The notes beneath the pieces are model-generated. The model did no database searches. It was given only the letters and a program-made list of their open reading frames with translations, and was not told where the DNA came from. A DNA stretch of 32,105 nucleotides, from NCBI GenBank assembly GCA_003245635.1, contig QKCO01000104.1:1-32105 (forward strand). Reading direction: 5' to 3'. Shown one piece after another: positions 1 through 7,082 of the stretch. This DNA is from Treponema sp. (GTDB lineage Bacteria; Spirochaetota; Spirochaetia; Treponematales; Breznakiellaceae). The position numbers and the translations under genes are program-made. Every line of letters starts with the position of its first letter. Positions within the stretch are counted from its first letter, which is position 1.

Positions 1-171
1 GGTCCGCTCTTCGTCGATTCGTATGCGGACGGACGCGACCGGTTTGCTGTCGCCGTCATAGACCATGCCGTTCATCCGGAACGGCTTACCCAGTCTGCTC
101 GTCGGCGCCGCAGCGCATCCGGAAAGGAGAGACGACATGCCGAGCATGAATAGGATCGCTTTGAGCTTCAA
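1..171 (-). CDS. Putative lipoprotein, N-terminal part only (runs off left edge)
   Basis: The first 57 codons of a gene that continues past base 1. It starts at TTG (171-169), whose bases overlap the TGA stop of the upstream GspC-like gene, with a purine-rich GCAAGGAGC just before it, so it is translationally coupled to the secretion operon. The product opens with a short basic segment, a hydrophobic stretch and the lipobox LLSGC at about residues 15-19, so it should be a lipid-anchored lipoprotein. After the Cys comes NGMVYDGDSKPVASVRI, which resembles the first strand of a carboxypeptidase-regulatory-like beta fold. Position at the end of a T2SS operon raises the possibility of a pilotin or accessory lipoprotein, but that is only inference. 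The TTG start is chosen because downstream ATGs would cut into the signal peptide. Confidence 0.72.
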   Translation of the reverse strand, partial: MKLKAILFMLGMSSLLSGCAAAPTSRLGKPFRMNGMVYDGDSKPVASVRIRIDEERT

Positions 172-650
172 CGCTTGCTCCTTGCTACGCGGTATCGGTC
201 CCCGTCTATTGAAAGAACGAACTCGTTCGAATTTTCGCCGACGAGCGCCTGGGCGCGCTCGTCTTTTCCGTCGGCTCTGAAACGGTGCATAGTTCCCTTT
301 ATGGTATCTTTGAAATAAAGCCGTACGATTCCCGATCCGTCCGTTATTTCTCCGAGCAGCTTCAGCCAATTCGCTTGCACCGGCTCGGCTCCAGGGGCCG
401 GCGCCGCCTCGCCCGACGCCTGGGGAATTTCGATGGACGGATGGCGGAAGAGTTCAGCGAGCGATACGGGATCGCGCTTTTGAAAGCGAGTATCCGGTTC
501 GGCCGGAACGATGCCGGGCGTTTCCTCGTTTTGCGGTTTTATCGAGAATTTCGCCGTATATGGCCTCATGCTGCCGGGGTAGGCGAGCAGCGCCGCCAAC
601 GAAGCGCCGAGAGCGAATACGCATATCGCCGCATGCGCGTCAGTTCGCAT
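168..650 (-). CDS. GspC/PilP-like T2SS inner-membrane protein
   Basis: A 160-residue protein with one N-terminal membrane segment (about residues 8-24), a Pro/Glu-rich linker, and a C-terminal small beta domain (from about residue 94, WLKLLGEITDGSG...) ending in a basic tail. This is the layout of GspC or PilP, where the C-terminal HR/PilP domain contacts the N0 domain of the secretin. Similarity is by architecture and position rather than a diagnostic motif. It overlaps gspM by 11 bp upstream, and its stop overlaps the TTG of the following lipoprotein gene. It is short for GspC (often above 250 residues) and has no PDZ domain. Confidence 0.6.
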   Translation of the reverse strand: MRTDAHAAICVFALGASLAALLAYPGSMRPYTAKFSIKPQNEETPGIVPAEPDTRFQKRDPVSLAELFRHPSIEIPQASGEAAPAPGAEPVQANWLKLLGEITDGSGIVRLYFKDTIKGTMHRFRADGKDERAQALVGENSNEFVLSIDGDRYRVARSKR

Positions 651-1137
651 CGCCGATTCTCACCGTCACAGCAGAAGTCTCGCCGCCGCCGACCGGCCTG
701 ACGGCAAGGTAGTCGATACTCCAGCCTCGCTGTCCGTCCGATGCCGCTTTCAGGAAGCGGAGGAACGCGAGGGTTCGGCAATTCAAGGTGATTTCGAGGG
801 CTTCCGCTCCTTGCGGACCGACGACTTGATATTGCTGAGCTTCGAGCCCGTAGACGGCCAAAGCGGATCTCACGTTTTGGGCGAAATCCGAAAAGGACCG
901 AGAACGTTTCGTCGCGGGATGCGCCGTCATGATATCGCGCAAGCGCGCGATGCGTGCATCCATTTCTGCAGAATCGATATCAGCCGCAGGCAGCCGGGCG
1001 GCCGCTTCTGAATACGCTTCTATCGAAGCTTCAGCCTCGCGGAGCCGCTCGAAGCCGGCGTACGCGGTCAAGCCGAAAATGACGGCCGCTCCGACGGCGA
1101 AGAGCAATTTCAGCAAACGGTTTTCGTTATCGGTCAT
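640..1137 (-). CDS. gspM: GspM/PilO-like T2SS assembly-platform protein
   Basis: A 165-residue protein: a short cytoplasmic N-terminus, one membrane segment (about 10-27), a heptad-like helical region (FERLREAEASIEAYSEAAAR), then a mixed alpha/beta domain (about 75-160) of the ferredoxin-like kind seen in GspM and PilO. In the T2SS these proteins pair with GspL and link the cytoplasmic ATPase to the pseudopilus. The ATG at 1137 lies inside the end of gspL (11 bp overlap), typical of coupling between the two partners. The family is poorly conserved in sequence, so the call rests on order, topology and size. Confidence 0.65.
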   Translation of the reverse strand: MTDNENRLLKLLFAVGAAVIFGLTAYAGFERLREAEASIEAYSEAAARLPAADIDSAEMDARIARLRDIMTAHPATKRSRSFSDFAQNVRSALAVYGLEAQQYQVVGPQGAEALEITLNCRTLAFLRFLKAASDGQRGWSIDYLAVRPVGGGETSAVTVRIGDAN

Positions 1138-2275
1138 CGCGTATCGTCCCCGATAGGGAAAAGGATTCGCCCCTGATAGCAGAAGGCTGCGCTTGATGTA
1201 GCTTGATGTTTCTCAGGAGAGGCGATCGTTCGAGGTCGGCGAAGGCCTGCACCGCGTCGACGCCCTCCGCCTCGAGGCTGAAGGCGTCCTTGCGGAGCAC
1301 GAGGCTTTTCACCCAGGAGTCCGGACCGAGGCGGCCGCACACTTCGGAGAGGACTCCGTACGCGTCGACCGGACGCTTGGCACGGTAGCCTGCGTACTCT
1401 CTTTCCAATTCCTGCAGTTCTTTCCGTTTTGATTCGACCGAGGCGAAACGCTTCTCTTTCCGTTCGTAAATCGTTTTGCGCAGTGCGCTTTCCTTTGAAC
1501 GCATGTCGGCTATCCGGTCGATCGTCCACGGGACAGCGCAGAAATTCGCGGCAAGAAGAACCAGCGCGGCCGCGGCCAATAATGAGAGGGACTTTTTCTC
1601 TTTCCTTTCGTACAAGCCGAAAATATTTTTTCGTGCGGGGAGGGGGACCGTATCGATATCGATAAGCGCGGGGGCCGTCGCGCCCGCACCCGCGAGGAGT
1701 CGCTCAATCGATGACGCTTCGGGACCGATTCCTGATGAACGGATGGCCATCGATGGGACGGACTCCAACGGCATGCCGCCGGGGAATGAAGAGCGCAGCC
1801 TGAGGAACGCGGTTTCATGATCGCCTTCCACGGGAACCGCCTCGATGGACGCGATGCCGCGATCTTCGAAGCGCACCGCTTCTATCCATCGGTTCGTCCA
1901 GAAGAAAGCGATCGATGCGCCTCCACGTTTACCCGCGAATACGGAAAGCACGGAAACGGGCGCGGCGACGGGAAGGCCCGAGGCGAGGTATCGCGCCATG
2001 ACCGAAGTCTCCGAGACGAAGGCGATGAAGGACTGCGGTTTGCCGCCGTTGGGATGGTAATCGATGCGCGCCTTATCGGGATTGCCCGGATGGAGGGCGC
2101 GCAGCTTGAAGCGCAGCGCGCCGGCGATCATTCCTTTCTTCAGCGGCGGAAGGTCTATGACGTAGGCGTGGGTCTCCAATGGCGAGGCGATCAGCGTCGT
2201 TTCCATCCGCCCTTTTGCCTCAAGTCCGAAACGAGTCAGTTCTCCGGATGAATCGAGCAGCGCGAATCGCTTCAT
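1127..2275 (-). CDS. gspL: GspL/PilN-type T2SS assembly protein
   Basis: A 382-residue bitopic protein. Residues 1 to about 215 form an actin-like cytoplasmic domain of the GspL/PilM type (early MKRFALLDSSGE strand; DLPPLKKGMIAGALRFKL helix), followed by a membrane segment at about 229-250, a charged coiled coil (about 252-298) and a C-terminal ferredoxin-like domain ending in SFSLSGTIRDDR. The family links the GspE ATPase to the inner-membrane platform and partners with GspM. Its ATG overlaps the gspK stop as ATGA and its own end overlaps gspM. Length is close to classical GspL (about 400). Confidence 0.75.
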   Translation of the reverse strand: MKRFALLDSSGELTRFGLEAKGRMETTLIASPLETHAYVIDLPPLKKGMIAGALRFKLRALHPGNPDKARIDYHPNGGKPQSFIAFVSETSVMARYLASGLPVAAPVSVLSVFAGKRGGASIAFFWTNRWIEAVRFEDRGIASIEAVPVEGDHETAFLRLRSSFPGGMPLESVPSMAIRSSGIGPEASSIERLLAGAGATAPALIDIDTVPLPARKNIFGLYERKEKKSLSLLAAAALVLLAANFCAVPWTIDRIADMRSKESALRKTIYERKEKRFASVESKRKELQELEREYAGYRAKRPVDAYGVLSEVCGRLGPDSWVKSLVLRKDAFSLEAEGVDAVQAFADLERSPLLRNIKLHQAQPSAIRGESFSLSGTIRDDR

Positions 2276-3288
2276 TCTCCGCGCCTCGATTCGATGATGC
2301 GGAACGTCGGCTTCGAGAACGCTGTTTCGGCTAAGGGCGAGGGAATCCGCGCGACCACCGTTATCCAGCGCTGTCCTTCCCGCTCCGTCGTGATTTCCCA
2401 GAACCAGGTGATGCAGCCGAAATACTGGAGAAGGATGTGCGATCCGCCGATTCCGAGAAGGCCCGCCAACCGGCCGGCGCTTATCTCGGCGTATTTCCGC
2501 TCGGCCAGGATGGAATCGGCGATCGCGTCCGGATCGGCAATACCGTATTCTGGGTAGGCGAGCACGTGCCTCAATACGGCTTCCGCCGCGAAATTGACGT
2601 TCATGGAAGGCTCCGCATTGACGTAGGGGAAAAGAGTGTCGAAATCGACGCCGAGGAAGGCGCGCAGTTCTTTTGATTCGAGGATGCGGCGCTCGGACAG
2701 AAGATCGCTTATCTTCGCGTGGAACGCTTCGGCCGTCGCGTCGGAACCCGTGATTTCCCGGCAGATCGAGCGGAGGGCGAATTCGTCCGAGGTATTGATG
2801 TTCGCCCAGCCGTATCCGCCGAAAGCGTCCATGAACGCCTCTTGTGTGAAGAACGCAGCGAAGTATCCGGGAAAGGGGGAAAGTCCCCGGTCTTCCCTGA
2901 ATTGCTGCAGATCTTCTGGGCTCTTGCCCGGAGCCAGGAAACGGGATAGATCGGTCTTCTCGAAAAGTCCCTTGCGCACGAAATTAGGATTCAGCGAGCT
3001 GGATAAGTCCCGTATGCTGATGCGCGTCCCGTCGGTCTCCGTGCCGTCCAACGCGAAAAAAAGATCGGTCATCCCGTCGGCTTGGGGCGTTGCGTCCTTC
3101 CCGAGCGCATCGATCGCGGTCTCGGCCGCGTCCCGCATCCGCTTCTGGATCGCATAGGCCGCTTCGCTTCTTTTGCGGTACGAGAGCGTCCCGGAAACGA
3201 GCGAGGCGGTCGCGAATACGGCCGCGGACATGAGCAGCATGGCGACGAGGAACTGCACTCCGACCGATCCGTTCTCCCTTTCGCTCAT
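2272..3288 (-). CDS. gspK: GspK-type minor pseudopilin
   Basis: A 338-residue protein starting at ATG 3288, which overlaps the stop of the preceding pseudopilin gene as ATGA; an in-frame extension further upstream lies inside that gene and is not used. The prepilin site is ENG^SVGVQ, followed by a hydrophobic helix (about 10-31). Instead of the usual Glu at mature position 5 there is Gln; GspK proteins are known to lack Glu5, consistent with sitting at the pseudopilus tip. The large globular domain (about 40-335) is the size of the GspK family and contains the GYGWANINTSDEF segment that resembles family members. It should cap the pseudopilus with the I/J-type subunits encoded just upstream. 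Confidence 0.82.
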   Translation of the reverse strand: MSERENGSVGVQFLVAMLLMSAAVFATASLVSGTLSYRKRSEAAYAIQKRMRDAAETAIDALGKDATPQADGMTDLFFALDGTETDGTRISIRDLSSSLNPNFVRKGLFEKTDLSRFLAPGKSPEDLQQFREDRGLSPFPGYFAAFFTQEAFMDAFGGYGWANINTSDEFALRSICREITGSDATAEAFHAKISDLLSERRILESKELRAFLGVDFDTLFPYVNAEPSMNVNFAAEAVLRHVLAYPEYGIADPDAIADSILAERKYAEISAGRLAGLLGIGGSHILLQYFGCITWFWEITTEREGQRWITVVARIPSPLAETAFSKPTFRIIESRRGE

Positions 3289-3785
3289 CGCGCGGCTTCC
3301 TTGGCAAGGAGGATCGAGCCGAAGGGCGCGAAGACGCGGATATCGCGACCGCCCAGGGTGCCGCGGACCTCGAGGCCGATCGGTTCTCCGCTGCCGTTTT
3401 TGACTGCCGCGATGAAGCCGTTCCGCATGCCCGCAATGGTGCGGCTGCATTCGCCGCCCGAGAGTGCGAAGGTTTCGTCCCGGATCGAGAGGATCAATCT
3501 TTTTTCTTCGTCGCCGCCGTACCAAGGGACGGATACTGAAGACTCGAACTCGTCGATATCGATGCCTTTCCGCCAGTACGGGAATCTGATTTTAGCCGCT
3601 TCTTCACGTACCGCGTCGTCGAGCCTCAGAGCCGATGAAGAAGCGATCGCGTTCGTTTGAGCTCTCCGCAGCGACGAAATGCCGCCGCGCGCCCCGACCG
3701 CGATAGCGGTGCATGCTATCGTCAGCAGGGCGAGCGCCACCAGCGCTTCCAGCGCAGTCGATCCGGTTTCACCGCCTAGTTTCAT
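3285..3785 (-). CDS. Minor pseudopilin, GspI/GspJ type
   Basis: A 166-residue protein with a type IV prepilin signal: leader MKLGGETG, cleavage after Gly8, mature STALE with the conserved Glu5, then a hydrophobic helix to about residue 30. The C-terminal domain (about 45-160) is beta-rich. Size and position just ahead of gspK suggest GspJ, but GspI cannot be excluded. The ATG at 3785 is inside the end of the previous small pseudopilin gene (17 bp overlap) with GGAGAACGGAA upstream. Expected role: part of the pseudopilus tip complex, after processing by a prepilin peptidase that is not encoded in this window. Confidence 0.75.
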   Translation of the reverse strand: MKLGGETGSTALEALVALALLTIACTAIAVGARGGISSLRRAQTNAIASSSALRLDDAVREEAAKIRFPYWRKGIDIDEFESSVSVPWYGGDEEKRLILSIRDETFALSGGECSRTIAGMRNGFIAAVKNGSGEPIGLEVRGTLGGRDIRVFAPFGSILLAKEAAR

Positions 3786-3978
3786 CGCGTTCCGTTCTCC
3801 GTTCTGCGTCCGCGTTCCGCGCCTCGATCGCCGATATCGTACCGGCGGAGGAATCGGAGGCCCTTCGGATGACTATGCCTGCCGAGGCGAGCACGATTCC
3901 CGTGCACAGCGTCGATACGAGCAGCATGACGATAGCATCGATGAGGAAATAGCCCGCATCATTCCCACGAAGCGACAT
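3769..3978 (-). CDS. Very small minor pseudopilin (GspH/GspI type)
   Basis: A 69-residue protein when started at ATG 3978, which has GGAGAAGGA about 10 bases upstream; an ATG 33 bases earlier lacks a comparable site. Leader MSLRGNDAG is followed by mature YFLID (Asp instead of Glu at position 5), a hydrophobic helix to about residue 32, and only some 35 polar residues ending in an Arg/Glu-rich tail. The product is about half the length of usual GspH or GspI, so it is close to a bare pilin helix. Both ends overlap neighbouring genes (gspG by 20 bp, the next pseudopilin by 17 bp), which argues for a real gene rather than a remnant. Confidence 0.68.
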   Translation of the reverse strand: MSLRGNDAGYFLIDAIVMLLVSTLCTGIVLASAGIVIRRASDSSAGTISAIEARNADAERRTERDETRR

Positions 3979-4417
3979 CTTTGCCGTTTCCTTCTCCGCC
4001 TTGAATCCCATCCGCGCCCATGGAGCGGATGCCGAAAGGGAGCCCGTCCGGTCCGGGAACGGCGTATTCGTACGCGTTTCCCCATGGGTCCTTGTTGACC
4101 GGTTTATTGAGATAAGGGCCGCTCCAGCCGCCGGGGATCGGCTCCAGATGCGGCTTGTCCCAAAGCGCGGCCAAGCCTTGCTCCGGCGTCGGATATTTTC
4201 CGCAGTCGAGGCAGTACGAATCGAGGGCGAGCGAGTATGTTTCGATTTGGCTGCGCGCCGCGGCGGACCTCGCCTTGTCCAGGTACCGGACCGCCATGAC
4301 GCCGACGCTCGAAGTCAGGATAAGGACGATGCCGATGACGATGAGCGTCTCGATGAAGGTCCATCCGTCTTCTCCGTCATCGTTCATCGCTGCTTGCCGA
4401 ACTGGTTTTCTGGTCAT
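3959..4417 (-). CDS. gspG: GspG, major pseudopilin of type II secretion
   Basis: A 152-residue protein with a 17-residue leader ending in DDGEDG, mature start WTFIE (Glu5 kept), and a hydrophobic helix to about residue 40. The globular domain has the GspG landmarks DSYCLDCGKYPTPEQGL, GPYLNKPVNKDPWGNAYEY and the C-terminal calcium-loop region (about 128-147, GIRSMGADGIQGGEGNGKD). This is the family that polymerises into the pseudopilus. ATG 4417 has GGGAGAAGG upstream. A Trp at mature position 1 is unusual; Phe or Met is normal. The two Cys at about residues 93 and 96 could form a disulfide. Confidence 0.93.
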   Translation of the reverse strand: MTRKPVRQAAMNDDGEDGWTFIETLIVIGIVLILTSSVGVMAVRYLDKARSAAARSQIETYSLALDSYCLDCGKYPTPEQGLAALWDKPHLEPIPGGWSGPYLNKPVNKDPWGNAYEYAVPGPDGLPFGIRSMGADGIQGGEGNGKDVASWE

Positions 4418-4428
4418 GCCTTCTCCCG

Positions 4429-5631
4429 CTACAGGATCGTTCCGTACATCGAGAACAGAGGAACGATCAGCAGCAGTACGATCGCGAGGACGATCAAGCC
4501 GACCGCTATGATGAGGATCGGCTCGATGAGGGCCATGTATCGCTGCATGGAGCGTTCCACTTCTCCTTTGAAATAGTTTCGTATTTGAGTGAATACGCGG
4601 TCTGATCGTCCCGACCGTTCGCCGGCCGCGAGCCAGCGCGACATGTACGCGGGGAGCGATGCCTGTTCGGCAAACGCCGCGGATATGGGAACGCCGCGCA
4701 TCACCTTGTCCCGGGCTCGAAGCAGGGCTGCCCGATACGCGGCGTTCTCGACGACTGCCGCCGCTTCTCCGATGGCGAGCTCGATCGGTACGCCGCCCGA
4801 GACGAGCGTCTCCATGGCGAAGGAAAAGTTGAGCGTTCCCAGGGCCGAAAGAAAAGTTCCGACGTAGGGCACGCGCAGCATCAATCGGTCGAAGCGGACC
4901 GTGAACGCGGGACTGCGCGAACGGGCTGCGAGTATTGATAGAAGTCCGCCGAGCCCCGCCGCCGCCGCGACGGCGAGGAATGATGCCAGCCGGCTTATCG
5001 TCCTGACGTTCCCCCGGATTTTTTCCGCGGCTTCCCCTCCGAAGCCGAGGAAAATCGTTTCCATGCGCGGCAGGAGAAATACGGCGATCGCGAAGGTTCC
5101 AACCACGGAGAGCGCCAAGACGAGCAGGGGGTAGGCCAGAGCGGCCGAAGTCTTCTCCTTGAGGGCTTTTCTCTCGCGCAGGTAGGCCGCGAGCCGTTGG
5201 AATATTTTTTCGACCGAACCGACCCGATCGCCGATGCGTACCATTCCCCGGTAGATCGCCGGAAAGGCGTCGCCGGCTTGCTCGACCGCCTTCGGGAAGG
5301 GCACCCCTCTGCTCACGTCGGCGCTCAGCCGAGCCGAAAGGTATTTGAGCGGGCCCTCGCCGCGCATCGCGCCGACCAATTCGAGAGAATCCTTGAGCGA
5401 AAGACCCGATTCGACGAGCATGCCGATCATTTCTGTGAACTCCAACACCGCCGCGGAATTCCGCCGTTCGCCGCCGACAGCCTTTTCCCCTTTCGAGGTT
5501 CGTTCGATCGATACGAGGTAATCGGTCCCTCCGGCGAAGGAACGGACGGCTTCGTTCTCGCTGTCGGCGAAGCGGATGATTTTCCGTATTCTGCCCGAAG
5601 CGTCGGATAGGGTGCAGCGGAATGAAGGCAT
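4429..5631 (-). CDS. gspF: GspF, T2SS inner-membrane platform protein
   Basis: A 400-residue polytopic protein starting at ATG 5631, which shares one base with the gspE stop (TGATG) and has GAAGGGA upstream; a longer in-frame extension runs inside gspE and is rejected. It carries two T2SSF repeats (about residues 65-190 and 265-390), each followed by membrane helices, with the typical EFTEMIGMLVESGLSL and NFSFAMETLVSGGVPI repeats and a C-terminal hydrophobic helix (AVGLIVLAIVLLLIVPLF). It anchors the GspE ATPase and supports pseudopilus assembly. Length matches the family (about 400). Confidence 0.93.
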   Translation of the reverse strand: MPSFRCTLSDASGRIRKIIRFADSENEAVRSFAGGTDYLVSIERTSKGEKAVGGERRNSAAVLEFTEMIGMLVESGLSLKDSLELVGAMRGEGPLKYLSARLSADVSRGVPFPKAVEQAGDAFPAIYRGMVRIGDRVGSVEKIFQRLAAYLRERKALKEKTSAALAYPLLVLALSVVGTFAIAVFLLPRMETIFLGFGGEAAEKIRGNVRTISRLASFLAVAAAAGLGGLLSILAARSRSPAFTVRFDRLMLRVPYVGTFLSALGTLNFSFAMETLVSGGVPIELAIGEAAAVVENAAYRAALLRARDKVMRGVPISAAFAEQASLPAYMSRWLAAGERSGRSDRVFTQIRNYFKGEVERSMQRYMALIEPILIIAVGLIVLAIVLLLIVPLFSMYGTIL

Positions 5632-7082
5632 CAATCGGTCCCTTCGCCGAGGCCTATTTCTCGGCGCAATTCGCTTATCGCCGTCACTCCGTCCGCCGCT
5701 TTGCGCAGTCCATCCTCGCTCATCGTAAGCATCCCCGACCGCGCCAATAGATCCTGAAGCTCCGTTTCGCGGTCCCCCCTGAGGATCGCCTCTTCGAGTT
5801 CTCCGTTCGATTCGAATACTTCGGCGACGACCGTCCTGCCGCGGTATCCGGTGCCGGAGCACGCCGCGCAGACGTCCGCCTGCCCCCCGGCCTCAAGGAT
5901 CTTCCCGCCGCAGGCGGGGCAAAGCCGACGGACCAGCCGCTGGGCGATCGCACCGCGCAGCACCGACGCGATCAGGTAGCGCTCCACTCCCATATCGGCT
6001 AGGCGCGGGATGACGGAGACCGCGTCGTTCGTATGAAGCGTCGAAAGGACGAGATGTCCGGTCATCGCTGCTCTGACCGCGAGCTCGGCGGTGGCCCCGT
6101 CGCGGATCTCGCCGATCATGATGACGTTCGGATCCTGCCTGAGCACCCGCCGCAGTATCGTGTCGAAGCCGAGCGCAATCTGATCGTTCGTCTGGATTTG
6201 GTTGACGCCGTCGATCACGAATTCGACCGGATCCTCGATCGTCACGACCTTCACGTCGTCGTCTACGATCTCGCGGATGATCGCGTTGAGCGTCGTCGTC
6301 TTGCCGCTCCCCGTCGGGCCCGAGACCAGGATGAGACCGTGCTGAATCCTGAAGAGCCTGCGCAGTACGCGCAGCTGGTCATCCGCGAATCCGAGCTCCT
6401 CGAGGGATAAGAGGTTCGACTTCCGGCCGAGGATGCGCATCACGATGGATTCTCCGCCGGCGACCGGTACCGCCGAAACGCGCAGGTCGATATGCTCGCC
6501 GCCTAAGTCGACGGTGATGCGTCCGTCCTGCGGCAGCCGCCGTTCGAGAATATTGAGGTTGGCCATGATCTTCACGCGGGAGGCGACGGCGGGAAACCGC
6601 TCGCGTTCGATACGGCGCACGGTCTTCAGCACTCCGTCGATGCGGTAGCGCACGCGCGCCGACTCGTCGCCGGCTTCGATATGGATATCCGAAGCTCCCG
6701 CGCGGATCGCGTCGATGCAGACCGAGTTGACGAGGTTCACGATCGGCGCGTCGTTGGCGAGCTTGTCCAGGAGCACGCGCTCGTCGGCGCCTGCACGTCC
6801 GTCCTTCTCGGGCGGATCGCTCGGCTCCGACAGCCGGTTTCCCAAGTACGCCGCGAGTTCGAATTTGTCGATAAGGAAGAACTCCACCGGTTTGCGGTGG
6901 TATTTGGCGATGACGGAAAAGACGCGCGGATCGGATGCATCGCTGACGCCGACCTGAACCCGGCCGGCGTCTTCGCGCAGCTTTATCGCTCCCCGCGATT
7001 CGATGAACTCCATCGAATATTGGTCGCCGTTCTCCGGAATCGGCAGAAAGCTCTCGAGCTTCGCGGCCGCGAGTTCGGTCAT
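5631..7082 (-). CDS. gspE: GspE, T2SS assembly ATPase
   Basis: A 483-residue secretion ATPase of the GspE/PilB superfamily. Visible are the N1-type domain (1 to about 90), Walker A GPTGSGKT (255-262), the Asp box (DPVEF), Walker B region VIMIGEIRD (320-328), His box GHLVLSTLHTND (342-353), and the tetracysteine zinc motif C388, C391, C405, C408. It hydrolyses ATP in the cytoplasm to drive pseudopilus growth through GspF and GspL. Its start ATG overlaps the gspD stop as ATGA. The N-terminus is shorter than in proteobacterial GspE (about 500) but all catalytic motifs are intact. Confidence 0.95.
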   Translation of the reverse strand: MTELAAAKLESFLPIPENGDQYSMEFIESRGAIKLREDAGRVQVGVSDASDPRVFSVIAKYHRKPVEFFLIDKFELAAYLGNRLSEPSDPPEKDGRAGADERVLLDKLANDAPIVNLVNSVCIDAIRAGASDIHIEAGDESARVRYRIDGVLKTVRRIERERFPAVASRVKIMANLNILERRLPQDGRITVDLGGEHIDLRVSAVPVAGGESIVMRILGRKSNLLSLEELGFADDQLRVLRRLFRIQHGLILVSGPTGSGKTTTLNAIIREIVDDDVKVVTIEDPVEFVIDGVNQIQTNDQIALGFDTILRRVLRQDPNVIMIGEIRDGATAELAVRAAMTGHLVLSTLHTNDAVSVIPRLADMGVERYLIASVLRGAIAQRLVRRLCPACGGKILEAGGQADVCAACSGTGYRGRTVVAEVFESNGELEEAILRGDRETELQDLLARSGMLTMSEDGLRKAADGVTAISELRREIGLGEGTD

